Positions 29,587-38,495 of a DNA stretch of 64,000 nucleotides are shown here, piece after piece. The DNA is from Streptomyces hoynatensis (GTDB taxonomy: Bacteria; Actinomycetota; Actinomycetes; Streptomycetales; Streptomycetaceae). The notes below the pieces were generated by a model that was not told the DNA's origin, searched no databases, and worked only from the letters and a program-made list of their open reading frames with translations. The stretch lies in the NCBI RefSeq assembly GCF_003626535.1, contig NZ_RBAL01000005.1, forward strand, positions 62,001-126,000. Direction: 5' to 3'. Both the position numbers and the translations under genes were made by a program. How positions within the stretch are numbered: position 1 is the first letter of the stretch; every line of letters starts with the position of its first letter.

Positions 29587-30711
29587 ATGACCCTCACCTT
29601 TGATCACCTCCGCCGCTGCACCGTGGCCGCGGACCTCGGCGCCGCCCGCACCCGCGTCTACCTCAAGAACAACGGCCTCGTCGTCGACGAGCCCTCGGTC
29701 GTCGCCGTCAACACCAAGACCGGCGCGCTGATCGCCGTCGGCACCCCGGCCGAGCGGATGGCGGGCAGGACCCCGGCGAACATCCGCGTGATCAAGCCGG
29801 TAACGGGCGGCACGGTCGTGGACATCGACATGGCCCAGCGCATGCTCCGCGCGCTGGTCGGCACGAAGCTGCGGCGCGCCTGGCGGCGCAGGCCGCTGTT
29901 GCGCGCCGCGGTGTGCGTCCCCCACGACGCCGACCCGCTGGCCAGGCGCGCGGCCCTGGAGACGATGGTCGGGCTCGGGGCCCGGCGGGTGGAGCTGGTG
30001 GACAGCCTGGTGACGGCCGCGGTCGGCTGCGGACTTCCGGTCGAGGAGCCGGAGGCCACCATGATCGTGCAGTGCGGCGCCGCGCACACCGAGGTCGCCG
30101 TGCTCTCGCTCGGTTCGATCGTGGCCGCCGAGAAGGTCCCGATGGGTGGCGAGACGATCGACCGGGCGCTGGTGCAGCACCTGCGCAACGAGCACGAACT
30201 GATGCTGCCCACCCAGGCGATGCACCCCCTGCACGAGGCCCTGGCCGGCACGGCCGACCCGCTCGCCGAGGTGTCGGGCCGGGACGTGGCCACCGGCCTG
30301 GCCAGGACGGTCCGCGTGAACGCGAGCAGCCTGCGGGCGGCCGTGCTGCCGCCGATGACGTCGCTGATCGACACGATCCGCGCGGTGCTGCACCGCTGCC
30401 CGCCCGACCTGGTCGCCGACCTGGCCGACCGTGGGGTCATGCTCACCGGCGGCGCGGCGGGCATGCCGCTGCTGGACACGGTCATCAGGGAGCACACCGG
30501 GATGCCGGTGAACGTCGCCGAGGAGCCGGGGCTGTGCGCGGTACGCGGGCTCGGCGCCATGCTGGAGGGCAGGGTCAGGCCGCGCGTGCTGATCGAACCC
30601 GAACTCCAGGTCGCCGTCTCCGCCCCGGCCGGCTCCCGCTCCCACCGGGAGGAGGCCGACGAGCCGGGTCGCGGCGAGCAGGCGAGCGCCGAGCCCGCCG
30701 GCGGCGCCTGA
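29587..30711 (+). CDS. mbl: MreB/Mbl-like actin-family protein
   Basis: 374 residues. The actin-fold phosphate loop AADLGAARTRVYLKNNGLVVDEPSVVAVN and the MreB-type strings IRVIKPVTGGTVVDIDMAQRML and GGETIDRALVQHLRNEHELML are present. It diverges from canonical MreB in the ATP-binding second phosphate loop (TMIVQCGAAHTEVAVLSLGS) and ends in a 40-residue hydrophilic tail. Streptomyces have MreB plus Mbl-like paralogues acting in spore-wall synthesis; I assign it to that group. It stands alone, not beside mreCD. ATG at 29587 lacks a clear ribosome site. Confidence 0.85.
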   Translation: MTLTFDHLRRCTVAADLGAARTRVYLKNNGLVVDEPSVVAVNTKTGALIAVGTPAERMAGRTPANIRVIKPVTGGTVVDIDMAQRMLRALVGTKLRRAWRRRPLLRAAVCVPHDADPLARRAALETMVGLGARRVELVDSLVTAAVGCGLPVEEPEATMIVQCGAAHTEVAVLSLGSIVAAEKVPMGGETIDRALVQHLRNEHELMLPTQAMHPLHEALAGTADPLAEVSGRDVATGLARTVRVNASSLRAAVLPPMTSLIDTIRAVLHRCPPDLVADLADRGVMLTGGAAGMPLLDTVIREHTGMPVNVAEEPGLCAVRGLGAMLEGRVRPRVLIEPELQVAVSAPAGSRSHREEADEPGRGEQASAEPAGGA

Positions 30712-31048
30712 CCGACCGCGCGGCCGCCCCCGCCACGCGGCCCCCGCGCCTCGCCCGGTCCCCCTCCGCCCCGTCCGCGCGCCCGCGTTCCCCGCGCCGC
30801 CCATGCGCCGTCTCGCGCGCCGTCTCCGGGCGCCCCGGGGCGGCCCCCGCGCCCCCTCTCGCGCCGGACGCGGGGAAGGGGGCGTTCCCCTGCCCGCCCG
30901 CGTACCCGGCAGGCGCCGCGGACCCGGCACCTGCCGGAGGCCCGCCATGGCGAGACGGCGCGGGGGCGGAGGCGGGTCAGGCCCGTGGCGGAAGCGGGGC
31001 AGGCGCGGCGGAGGCGCGGCAGCGGTGGGGCGGTGGTGCGGGGGCGCG
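30712..31048. other. 337-bp convergent intergenic region
   Basis: C-rich sequence between mbl and the convergent DHA2 exporter. I see no coding frame with family similarity and no strong repeat or clear terminator hairpin. Confidence 0.5.
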
Positions 31049-32479
31049 CTACGCGGCCGGCTCCGGCACGGGGGCCTCGACCGGTCCCGGCGCCGCCTCG
31101 GCGGCACGCGGCCTGCCGAGCAGGACGACGAGAGCCGCGGTGAGGACGGCCGCCACGCCCGCGGTCACGTACACCAGGTCGAGCCCGGCCGCGAAGTCGG
31201 CCGGAGTGCCCGAGGTGCCGCCGCTGACGCGGGTGGCGAAGAGCGTGCCGAGCACCGCGACGCCGAGCGCGTAGCCGAGCTGCCGGAAGGTGTTGACCGC
31301 GCCGCTCGCCATGCCGGCCCGCTCCGGCGGCGCCGCCTGGAGCGCGGCCGAGACCAGCACGGGCACGGCCATCCCGACTCCCACCCCGCTGACGATCAGG
31401 CCGGGCAGCAGCACCGACCGGCCGGAACCGGCCGATATCGCCGTCAGCGCCAGCGTCCCGGCGCCGATCAGGAAGAGCCCGCCGCCGACCGCGGCCCACG
31501 CGGGCACCCGCTGCCACAGCCGCCCGCCCGCACCGGCCGTCACGAACGCCGAGGCCGCCATCGGCACCACCGCCAGCCCCGCCCGGATCGGGCTGAGGCC
31601 CAGGACGTTCTGCAGCCACAGCATGGTGAAGGTGTAGTGGGCGAAGGCCGAGGCGGTCAGCACCAGGGCCGCCGCCATCAGCGCGGCGAACGAGGGCCTG
31701 CGCATCAGGGCGAGGTCGAGCAGCGGGGCGGGCGAACGCAGTTCGACCGCGACGAAGGCGGCCAGGGCGAGCGCCGCGGCCGCGAGCGCCCCCACGGTGC
31801 CCGCGTCGCCCCAGCTCTCCTCGCCGCCCCTGATCAGGCCGTAGGTGAGGGCCCCGGCGCAGGCCGTGAACGTCACGGTGCCCGGCCAGTCGATGCCGGC
31901 GCCCTCCCGCGGGCCGTGCGACTCGGCGACCGTGCGCCAGGTGATCAGCAGCGCGAGGGCGCTGACCGGCAAATTCACCAGGAAGATCGCCCGCCAGTCC
32001 ACGTACTCGGTCAGCACCCCGCCCAGCAGCACGCCCACGGCACTCGCCGCGCCGCTCACCGCGCCCCAGACGCCGAACGCGACCCCGCGGTCGCGGCCCC
32101 CGTAGGCGGCGGCGAGCAGCGGCGCATTGGTGGCCAGGGTGGCCGCGGCGGCGAGGCCCTGCACCGCGCGGGCGGCGATCAGCACGCCCGCGTTCGGGGC
32201 GAGGCCGCACACCAGCGAGGCCAGCGCGAAGCCGGACAGGCCCAGGACGTACACCCTGCGGCGGCCGAACCGGTCGCCCGCCGCGCCCGCCGCCATCAGC
32301 AGCGCCGCGAGGGCGAGGGCGTAGGCGTCCATCACCCACTGCAGGTCGGAGAAGCCGGCGTCCAGGTCGCCGGCCATCTGCGGCAGCGAGGCCACCACGA
32401 TGGTCACGTCGATGAGCAGCATGAAGTTGCCGAGGCAGACCGCGAACAGCGGCCACCACTTACCGTTCCCTCTGGTCAT
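31049..32479 (-). CDS. DHA2-family (EmrB/QacA-type) MFS exporter
   Basis: 476 residues with 14 predicted membrane segments. Motif A (GDRFGRRRVYVLG), motif D1 (LIDVTIVVASLPQMAGDL) and motif C (GGVLTEYVDWRAIFLVNLP) place it in the 14-segment drug:H+ antiporter family. The last segments carry the FRQLGYALGVAVLGTLF string. ATG at 32479 is divergent, across 84 bp, from a double Lrp/AsnC regulator that probably controls it. Substrate unknown. Confidence 0.93.
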   Translation of the reverse strand: MTRGNGKWWPLFAVCLGNFMLLIDVTIVVASLPQMAGDLDAGFSDLQWVMDAYALALAALLMAAGAAGDRFGRRRVYVLGLSGFALASLVCGLAPNAGVLIAARAVQGLAAAATLATNAPLLAAAYGGRDRGVAFGVWGAVSGAASAVGVLLGGVLTEYVDWRAIFLVNLPVSALALLITWRTVAESHGPREGAGIDWPGTVTFTACAGALTYGLIRGGEESWGDAGTVGALAAAALALAAFVAVELRSPAPLLDLALMRRPSFAALMAAALVLTASAFAHYTFTMLWLQNVLGLSPIRAGLAVVPMAASAFVTAGAGGRLWQRVPAWAAVGGGLFLIGAGTLALTAISAGSGRSVLLPGLIVSGVGVGMAVPVLVSAALQAAPPERAGMASGAVNTFRQLGYALGVAVLGTLFATRVSGGTSGTPADFAAGLDLVYVTAGVAAVLTAALVVLLGRPRAAEAAPGPVEAPVPEPAA

Positions 32480-32550
32480 GGGCCCAGCCTCCGAGGGCGA
32501 GGGGGATCTCTCCAGCCAACGGCCCCTCCATGGCGCTATCCGACATCCCC

Positions 32551-32563
32551 TAGCCTTGACGGC
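32551..32563 (+). promoter_or_regulatory. -10 hexamer TAGCCT of a probable leaderless promoter
   Basis: TAGCCT (32551-32556) lies 7 nt before the ATG at 32564 and no ribosome site is present, so the Lrp-type gene is probably leaderless. Confidence 0.45.
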
Positions 32564-33535
32564 ATGCTTTTCGACATGATCGACCGGCAGCTCATCCACG
32601 CGCTCCAGCTCGACGGCCGGGCGCCGTTCTCGCGGATCGCGCAGGCGCTGGGCGTCTCGGACCAGACGGTCGCGCGCCGCTACGCGCGGCTGCGCTCGGC
32701 CGACGCGGTGCGGGTGGTGGGGCTGACCAGCGCGGTGGCGCTGGGGCAGGTCATGTCGGCGGTGCGGCTGCGCTGCGTGCCCAGCGCAGCCGAGGACCTG
32801 GGCATGGCGCTGGCCAGGCGGGACGACACCATGTGGGTCTGCCTCCTCTCGGGCGGCACGGAGATCACCCTCTCGGTGAAGGCCAAGCCGGGCGCCACGC
32901 TCCTCTCCCGGCTGCCGCGGGCCAAGGGCGTGGTGCAGGTGACCGCGCAGACCGCCCTGCACCTGTTCTTCGGCGAGGCCCTGAGCCAGGTGAACAAGTC
33001 CGGCGTGCTGACGCCCGGCCAGATCGCCATGCTCCGGCCGCCGCCGGTGACCGGCAGGCCGCTGGCCGACATGACCGAGCAGGACCGGCTGCTGGTGGCC
33101 GCGCTGAAGGACGACGGCAGGGCGCCGGTCGCCGACCTCGCCGCCGTCACCGGCTGGTCGCCGACCACGGTGCGGCGCCGCATCGCCGAACTGCGCGCCG
33201 ACGGCACGCTGTACTTCGACGTGGACTACGACTGGGCCATCTACGGCCTCGGCGCCAGGGTCGCCATGTGGCTCTCGGTGCCGCCGTCCAGGCTCGCGGA
33301 GACCGGTGAGGCCCTGGCGGGGCATCCGGAGGTCGGCTACTGCGTGGCCACCACCGGGCCGACGAACCTCATGGCCTCCGTGATCTGCCGCGACATCGAG
33401 TCCCTGTACACCTACCTGACCACGCGCGTCGCGGCGCTGCCGGCCGTGGAACGCATGGAGACCGCGCCGGTGGCCAGGGTGCTCAAGGGCGCGGCGCTCC
33501 GGGGCCTTCGGCCCCAGCCGGCCGTCTCCCGCTGA
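32564..33535 (+). CDS. Lrp/AsnC-type regulator with two fused units
   Basis: 323 residues. Two AsnC-type helix-turn-helix units are present, one at the N-terminus (MIDRQLIHALQLDGRAPFSRIAQALGVSDQTVARRYARL) and one near residue 175 (TEQDRLLVAALKDDGRAPVADLAAVTGWSPTTVRRRI). Each is followed by a RAM-like ligand domain, so one chain is the equivalent of a dimer. Such double Lrp proteins are common in Streptomyces. Divergent from the DHA2 exporter, its likely target. Confidence 0.9.
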   Translation: MLFDMIDRQLIHALQLDGRAPFSRIAQALGVSDQTVARRYARLRSADAVRVVGLTSAVALGQVMSAVRLRCVPSAAEDLGMALARRDDTMWVCLLSGGTEITLSVKAKPGATLLSRLPRAKGVVQVTAQTALHLFFGEALSQVNKSGVLTPGQIAMLRPPPVTGRPLADMTEQDRLLVAALKDDGRAPVADLAAVTGWSPTTVRRRIAELRADGTLYFDVDYDWAIYGLGARVAMWLSVPPSRLAETGEALAGHPEVGYCVATTGPTNLMASVICRDIESLYTYLTTRVAALPAVERMETAPVARVLKGAALRGLRPQPAVSR

Positions 33536-33719
33536 ACGCCGGCCGCCGCCGAAGCCCGCACCGGCCACCGGCCGCGCCCGGCCCTTCGGGCGCACGCCGG
33601 GCCTGCGGGGCGGGTGGGCCGGGGGCGGCGGTGCCGCAAGGGCGCGGCGTGGCTTGCTCGCGCCGCCACGCCGGGCCGCGCTCCCCGGCCGGCGCCGGGC
33701 GGCTGGCGACGATGCAGGC

Positions 33720-33989
33720 ATGAGAGCAGCTTCGGAGAACGCGGCACGCATGCCGGAACACCCCTTCCTCGGCTATCTGGTCTGGGCGGCCCTGCTCGGG
33801 GCGCTCTTCGTATGGGAGGCCATCGGCCTGGCGCGGGCGGGCGACTCCTTCCCCACGTTCAGCCAGGCCCTCGACGCGCTGATGCGGTACCAGCTCGGGC
33901 GCTGGGTGCTCTTCGCCGCCTGGCTGTGGCTCGGCTGGCACGCCTTCGTGCGGGGCTGGCACTTCCTGCTCAGGGGCCCGGTGGAGTGA
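33720..33989 (+). CDS. Small conserved membrane protein of unknown function
   Basis: 89 residues (ATG 33720; ATG 33750 also possible) with two hydrophobic segments, about FLGYLVWAALLGALFVWEAIGL and WVLFAAWLWLGWHAFV, both rich in Trp. The stop is immediately followed by the ATG of a second small membrane protein, so they are coupled and may form a complex. I do not recognise the family with certainty. No enzymatic motif. Confidence 0.7.
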   Translation: MRAASENAARMPEHPFLGYLVWAALLGALFVWEAIGLARAGDSFPTFSQALDALMRYQLGRWVLFAAWLWLGWHAFVRGWHFLLRGPVE

Positions 33990-34337
33990 ATGACCGCCGC
34001 GGTCACTGCGGCCGGGTACCTGCTGGTGATGGCCCTGCTCGCCACCGGGCTCAGGCTCATGCCAGGCCGCGCCCGGCCCCCGCGGCGCACCGGAACCGGC
34101 CTCGGCCGGCCAGCGCTGCTGCGCCAGGCCCTGGCCACCGCGTGCGGCGGCTGGCTGCTCCTGACCGCCGTGGCCGCGGTATTCGCCCTCGTTCCGGGGG
34201 GCTTGGGGGGCGGATTTCTGTGGGCGGCGGCCAACGGCACGGCGCTGCTGACCGGCCTCGCGCTGCCGCTGTTCCTCGCCGCCAGCCTGGCCGAGACGCG
34301 GCTGCGCGAGAGGCGTGCGCGGCGGCTGAGGCGCTGA
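33990..34337 (+). CDS. Small conserved membrane protein of unknown function, coupled to the preceding one
   Basis: 115 residues with three hydrophobic segments ([34 protein letters not shown] and [17 protein letters not shown]) and an Arg-rich C-terminus. The ATG abuts the stop codon of the preceding gene. I cannot name a function; topology and coupling suggest a two-protein membrane unit. Confidence 0.7.
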   Translation: MTAAVTAAGYLLVMALLATGLRLMPGRARPPRRTGTGLGRPALLRQALATACGGWLLLTAVAAVFALVPGGLGGGFLWAAANGTALLTGLALPLFLAASLAETRLRERRARRLRR

Positions 34338-34431
34338 CATGCCGCGCGGCCGGGCGTGGTGTCATGGGGACGGGCAGGAACAATTCCAGATCACCGTGAA
34401 CGTTGAGCGCGAGAGAAGGCGTGAAGGTTTC

Positions 34432-35841
34432 ATGAGCACGCACTACGACGTCGTCGTCCTGGGCGCGGGGCCCGGGGGTTACACCGCGGCGGTCCGGGCC
34501 AGCCAGCTCGGGCTGCGGACGGCCGTCATCGAGGAGAAGTACTGGGGCGGGGTGTGCCTGAACGTCGGCTGCATCCCCTCGAAAGCCCTGCTGCGCAACG
34601 CGGAGCTCGCCCACATCTTCCACCAGGAGCGGCAGCTCTTCGGCATCCGCGTCGAGGGCCAGGTGACCTTCGACTACGGCGAGGCGTTCCGGCGCAGCCG
34701 CAAGGTCGCCGAGGGCCGCGTCAACGGCGTGCACTACCTGATGAAGAAGAACAACATCACCGAGTACGACGGCCGCGGGACCTTCACCGACCCGCACACG
34801 CTGCAGGTGGCGCTGAGCGCCGGCGGCACCGAGACGATCACCTTCGACAACTGCATCATCGCGGCGGGCGCCACGACGCGGCTGCTGCCGGGCACTTCCC
34901 TCAGCGACCGCGTCGTGACCTACGAGGAGCAGATCCTCAGCGAGGAGCTGCCGGGCAGCATCGTCATCGCGGGCGCGGGCGCGATCGGCGTCGAGTTCGC
35001 GTACGTGCTGCACAACTACGGCGTGAAGGTGACCATCGTCGAGTTCCTCGACCGGATGGTGCCGCTGGAGGACGCCGAGGTCTCCAAGGAACTGGCCAGG
35101 CAGTACCGCAAGCTGGGGATCGAGGTGCTCACCTCCACCCGGGTGGACGCCATCGACGACTCGGACGCGTCCCGCCCCGTCCGCGTCACGGTCACCAAGG
35201 GCAACGGCGAACAGCAGGTGCTCGAGGCCGACAAGGTGCTCCAGGCCATCGGCTTCGTTCCCAGGGTCGACGGGTACGGGCTCGAGAACACCGGGGTGCA
35301 GCTGACCGAGCGCAGGGCGATCGCGGTGGACGGCCGCCTGCGCACCAACGTGCCGCACATCTACGCCATCGGCGACGTGACGGCCAAGCTGATGCTCGCG
35401 CACGCCGCGGAGTCGATGGGCATCATCGCGGCCGAGACGATCGCGGGCGCGGAGACCATGGAGCTCGACTACCCGATGATCCCGCGGGCGACGTACTGCC
35501 AGCCGCAGGTCGCCAGCTTCGGCTACACCGAGGAGCAGGCGCGGGAGCGCGGCTTCGACGTGAAGGTCGTGAAGTTCCCCTTCACCGCCAACGGCAAGTC
35601 GCACGGCCTCGGCCAGGCGAACGGCTTCGTGAAGGTGATCAGCGACAACACCCACGGGGAGCTGCTCGGCGCCCACCTCATCGGCCCCGAGGTGACCGAG
35701 CTGCTGCCGGAGCTGACGCTGGCGCAGCAGTGGGACCTGACCGTGCACGAGGTGGCCCGCAACGTGCACGCCCACCCCACGCTCGGCGAGGCGGTCAAGG
35801 AGGCCATCCACGGCCTCGCGGGCCACATGATCAACATGTGA
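34432..35841 (+). CDS. lpdA: Dihydrolipoamide dehydrogenase
   Basis: FAD-dependent E3 subunit that reoxidises dihydrolipoamide in 2-oxo-acid dehydrogenase complexes, passing electrons to NAD. 469 residues. FAD motif [10 protein letters not shown] at 11-20; redox disulfide Cys42/Cys47 in [15 protein letters not shown] motif [14 protein letters not shown]-terminal motif [14 protein letters not shown]; catalytic His-Glu near the C-terminus in [16 protein letters not shown] at 34432 follows GAAGG. It is monocistronic here, away from E1/E2 genes, which is usual in Streptomyces. Confidence 0.97.
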   Translation: MSTHYDVVVLGAGPGGYTAAVRASQLGLRTAVIEEKYWGGVCLNVGCIPSKALLRNAELAHIFHQERQLFGIRVEGQVTFDYGEAFRRSRKVAEGRVNGVHYLMKKNNITEYDGRGTFTDPHTLQVALSAGGTETITFDNCIIAAGATTRLLPGTSLSDRVVTYEEQILSEELPGSIVIAGAGAIGVEFAYVLHNYGVKVTIVEFLDRMVPLEDAEVSKELARQYRKLGIEVLTSTRVDAIDDSDASRPVRVTVTKGNGEQQVLEADKVLQAIGFVPRVDGYGLENTGVQLTERRAIAVDGRLRTNVPHIYAIGDVTAKLMLAHAAESMGIIAAETIAGAETMELDYPMIPRATYCQPQVASFGYTEEQARERGFDVKVVKFPFTANGKSHGLGQANGFVKVISDNTHGELLGAHLIGPEVTELLPELTLAQQWDLTVHEVARNVHAHPTLGEAVKEAIHGLAGHMINM

Positions 35842-35991
35842 GAGCCGCCACCGCCCGGCCGCCGTCGGAACGTTCGCGCCGGCGGCGGCCGGCGGCGCGC
35901 CGGGGCCCGGAGGGCGGCCGGACGCCCGAAGCACGCCACACGGGGCGCCACACGGGGCGCCGGGCGGGCCGGCCGGCGAAGCCGCCGGGAC

Positions 35992-36025
35992 TTGCGCCCT
36001 TAATCCTGGACGTCTAACATCCAGG
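35992..36025 (+). promoter_or_regulatory. Autoregulatory promoter/operator of the Rrf2 gene
   Basis: -35 TTGCGC (35992-35997), 17-bp spacer, -10 TAACAT (36015-36020), then 7 nt to the ATG, so the transcript is probably leaderless. The dyad CCTGGA (36005-36010) N9 TCCAGG (36020-36025) overlaps the -10. The same CTGGA-N9-TCCA occurs before the next gene. Confidence 0.7.
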
Positions 36026-36027
36026 TT

Positions 36028-36513
36028 ATGCGGATGAACGAGGGCGTCGAATGGGCCCTGCACAGCTGCCTGAACCTCTCCTGGCTCGAGCCGGGCGAGG
36101 CGATGACCGCTGCCAGGCTCGCGGCGTTCTACGACCTGCCGGCCGCCTACCTCAACAAGCAACTCCAGGCGCTGGCCAGGGCGGGCATCCTCACCTCGAC
36201 CCCGGGGCCGCGCGGCGGCTTCCGGCTGGCCCGCGCCCCCGAGCGGATCACCCTGCTGGACGTGGTGACGGCGATCGAGGGAGCGACCCCCGCCTTCCGC
36301 TGCGAGGGCGTGCTGCGCAACGGCCCCGGCGGCCGGGACGACGTGGACTACGCGAAGCTCTGCGTCGTCTCCCAGTCCATGCACCGGGCCGAACTGGCCT
36401 GGCGCAAGGAACTGGCCGGGCAGACGCTCGCCGACGTCAAGGCCACCGTCGAGCGCAGGTACCCGGAGACGCCCGCCCGCACCCGGAGCTGGTTCACCTC
36501 CCCCCGCGCCTGA
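36028..36513 (+). CDS. Rrf2-family transcriptional regulator
   Basis: 161 residues. The winged-helix DNA-binding region is typical of Rrf2: MNEGVEWALHSCLNLSWL, TAARLAAFYDLPAAYLNKQLQALARAGILTSTPGPRGGFRLAR. The iron-sulfur cysteine cluster of IscR/NsrR is not intact: only Cys92 (FRCEGVL) and Cys112 (KLCVVS) remain in that region, so sensing is probably thiol-based or clusterless. A dyad over its own -10 recurs before the AhpD-like gene 90 bp downstream, so it likely controls both. Confidence 0.92.
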   Translation: MRMNEGVEWALHSCLNLSWLEPGEAMTAARLAAFYDLPAAYLNKQLQALARAGILTSTPGPRGGFRLARAPERITLLDVVTAIEGATPAFRCEGVLRNGPGGRDDVDYAKLCVVSQSMHRAELAWRKELAGQTLADVKATVERRYPETPARTRSWFTSPRA

Positions 36514-36552
36514 CCACGGCCCCGGCGCCGGGGCCTCACTCGTACCCGAATT

Positions 36553-36570
36553 CTGGATATCTCTCATCCA
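36553..36570 (+). promoter_or_regulatory. Rrf2 operator upstream of the AhpD-like gene
   Basis: CTGGA (36553-36557) N9 TCCA (36567-36570), with the inner TCT and CA positions also matching the operator at 36006-36023. It precedes the AhpD-like start at 36602 and has the same spacing as the autoregulatory copy. Confidence 0.7.
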
Positions 36571-36601
36571 ACTAGTCCTTGAAACTCAGAGGAGTCCGAC
36601 C

Positions 36602-37045
36602 ATGGCACGCATCAGCCTCCGCAAGCCCGCCGCCAAGGGCATCCAGGCGCTGCTCGATCTCGAGGCGTATCTCAAGAACAGCCCGGTCCCCCAGGAGACC
36701 CTCGACCTGATCCGGCTGCGGGTCAGCCAGATCAACGGCTGCGGCTACTGCGTGACGATGCACGCCCGCGAGGCCAAGGAGAGCGGCCAGCGGGACGAGC
36801 GGATCTTCGGCGTCGCCGCCTGGCGCGAAACCCCGTTCTTCACCGACGCGGAGCGGGCCGCCCTGGCCCTCGCCGAGTCCGCCACCCGCCTCGCGGACAA
36901 CGCGGAGGGCGTGCCGCAGGACGTCTGGGACGAGGCCGCCGCGCACTACGACGAGGAGTCCCTGGCCGCCCTCGTCATGGCCATCGCCTCCATCAACGCC
37001 TGGAACCGCCTCAACGTGAGCGTCCGCAACCTCGCCACCGACTGA
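36602..37045 (+). CDS. Carboxymuconolactone decarboxylase (AhpD-like) family protein
   Basis: 147 residues. The thioredoxin-like active-site motif CGYCVTMHAREA has the two redox cysteines and the His seen in AhpD-type alkylhydroperoxidases; IRLRVSQING precedes it, and the C-terminus has SIINAWNRL-like sequence (IASINAWNRLNV). Probably a peroxide or organic-hydroperoxide reductase, in the cytoplasm. It is the likely target of the Rrf2 regulator just upstream, with which it shares an operator. ATG at 36602 follows GAGGAG. Confidence 0.93.
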   Translation: MARISLRKPAAKGIQALLDLEAYLKNSPVPQETLDLIRLRVSQINGCGYCVTMHAREAKESGQRDERIFGVAAWRETPFFTDAERAALALAESATRLADNAEGVPQDVWDEAAAHYDEESLAALVMAIASINAWNRLNVSVRNLATD

Positions 37046-37204
37046 TCGGCCCACCCGGCGGCACCGCCCGGCGGAAGCCACCCCCCCGGGCCCCACTCGG
37101 CCCCACCCCCGGCCCGCGCCCGCCCCGGACGCGGGCCGGGGTTCAGGACCGCCGGAGACCGGCCCGGCCCCCGGGTGGCGTGACGGGCACGCCGACGCGC
37201 AGAC

Positions 37205-37687
37205 TCAGCGGGCTCCCTCTCTCTCCTCGTGGAGGCGGGCACAGGTGCGGCTGAGCAGGCGCGAGACCTGCATCTGGGATATCCCCAGGTGCTCGGCGAT
37301 CCTGCTTTGCGTCATCTCACGGAAGAAGCGCAGGCAGAGCAGCCGCCGCTCGCGCTCGGGTCCGGCCGGCACCTCGGCCAGGCGCGCGAACTGCCTGCTG
37401 GTGTCGGGCGCATCGTCGTGCCGTCGGCGCCGGGTGCGGCCACCCGGGTGCGACGTCGCCGGGGTGGTCGGCGCAGGCGACGTGGATCGTGCCGTCCCCC
37501 TCACAGTGCCCCTCGCATTCGTCGGAATCGTCGTGGTCACGCGGTCTTCGAAACCGCCGGCGAGGCCGTAGCGGTCTTCGGGGACTCGGAGGGCAGAGGC
37601 CCCGAGGATCGCGGCACCTCTCCGGCGACGAAGCACGGTCGCTTTACACCGTTTTGCTCTGGTTCGCCCGGGGATGCCCTTGCCCAT
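37205..37687 (-). CDS. Orphan sigma-factor region 4 protein (SigB/SigF type, regions 2 and 3 absent)
   Basis: 160 residues from an ATG with GGAG 8 nt upstream. Only the last 60 residues are recognisable: PERERRLLCLRFFREMTQSRIAEHLGISQMQVSRLLSRTCARL is a sigma region 4 of the Streptomyces SigB/SigF/SigG group. The preceding 100 residues are Arg/Thr/Pro-rich and show no region 2 or 3, which a true sigma factor needs for core and -10 binding. Either a remnant of a deleted sigma gene or a free-standing region-4 DNA-binding protein. Full family members are about 260-300 residues. No anti-sigma partner is adjacent. Confidence 0.7.
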   Translation of the reverse strand: MGKGIPGRTRAKRCKATVLRRRRGAAILGASALRVPEDRYGLAGGFEDRVTTTIPTNARGTVRGTARSTSPAPTTPATSHPGGRTRRRRHDDAPDTSRQFARLAEVPAGPERERRLLCLRFFREMTQSRIAEHLGISQMQVSRLLSRTCARLHEEREGAR

Positions 37688-37818
37688 GACCGACACTCCG
37701 CGTGATAAACGCTCCGGTTGCCGGTGGCGGCCGGCGACAGCAAGGTGAAGGAGAGCCGGCACAGGAAAGCCGGGCTCGGCAGGGGTAAGGAAGCCGGAAG
37801 GCCGGGTACCCTGACCTT

Positions 37819-37840
37819 GATAGTTATAAATTCAACTATC
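37819..37840 (+). promoter_or_regulatory. AT-rich inverted-repeat operator upstream of doxX-like gene
   Basis: GATAGTT (37819-37825) and AACTATC (37834-37840) are perfect inverted repeats around an 8-bp AT-rich centre, 20 bp before the DoxX gene. The TAGTT/AACTA arms resemble operators of MarR/HxlR-type repressors. No such regulator gene is in the window next to it. Confidence 0.65.
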
Positions 37841-37860
37841 TTCCGTCTCTGGGAGTCACC

Positions 37861-38274
37861 ATGGACGTCCTGGTACTCATCGGCCGGATCGTTTTCGCCA
37901 GCCTCTTCTTCCTCTCGGCGATCAACCATCTGACCAAGGCGCGGGCCATGGGGGCCTACGCGCGCTCGAAGGGCATTCCCGCCCCGGAGGCCGCCGTCTT
38001 CGGCTCCGGCCTCCTCATGCTGCTCGGCTCCCTCAGCGTCGCCTTCGGCATCTGGCCCGACCTGGGAGCCCTCCTGCTGCTGATCTTCCTGCTCCCCACC
38101 GCCTTCCTCATGCACAACTTCTGGGCGGTGGCCGATCCGGCGGCCCGGCAGAACGACATGCTCCACTTCCACAAGGACCTCGCCCTCGCGGGCGCCGCCC
38201 TCGTCATGCTCGGCACCTTCGCCGACCTGGGAGGGGATCTGGGCCTCACCCTGACGAAACCGCTCTTCGGATAG
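37861..38274 (+). CDS. DoxX family membrane protein
   Basis: 137 residues with four hydrophobic segments and the DoxX pattern: RIVFASLFFLSAINHLTKARAMGAYARSKGIPAPEAAVFGSGLLMLLGSLSV, then LLPTAFLMHNFWAV. DoxX proteins interact with redox enzymes at the membrane and are linked to thiol/oxidative stress. It has its own promoter region with an inverted repeat; ATG at 37861 follows GGGAG. Standing alone but near the Rrf2/AhpD-like pair, consistent with a redox-stress neighbourhood. Confidence 0.9.
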   Translation: MDVLVLIGRIVFASLFFLSAINHLTKARAMGAYARSKGIPAPEAAVFGSGLLMLLGSLSVAFGIWPDLGALLLLIFLLPTAFLMHNFWAVADPAARQNDMLHFHKDLALAGAALVMLGTFADLGGDLGLTLTKPLFG

Positions 38275-38495
38275 CACCGCGGCTCACCACCTGAATCTCG
38301 TCTTCGCCCGGCGCGCCGGGCGGCCTCCGAAACGCCCGCGTCCATCGGGCCTCACCCTCCACGACCACCCCGGCCCGCCCGCCCGTTGCCCGCTCGGGCC
38401 AACCCCACTCGAACGAGTGAACGGAGACGGGTTGGGGAACACCGGGCAGGGGCCTCCCGTTCCATTTCCGAACGAACGGGACGAAGGGGGGACCG

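Noticed and set aside
27688-30711. 1007-residue frame running through the ABC exporter into mbl
   Set aside because: The first 633 codons are the wrong frame of the ABC exporter; the mbl product begins at ATG 29587.
30803-33535. 910-residue plus-strand frame ending in the Lrp-type regulator
   Set aside because: Upstream part is antisense to the DHA2 exporter; the regulator starts at 32564 where the helix-turn-helix sequence begins.
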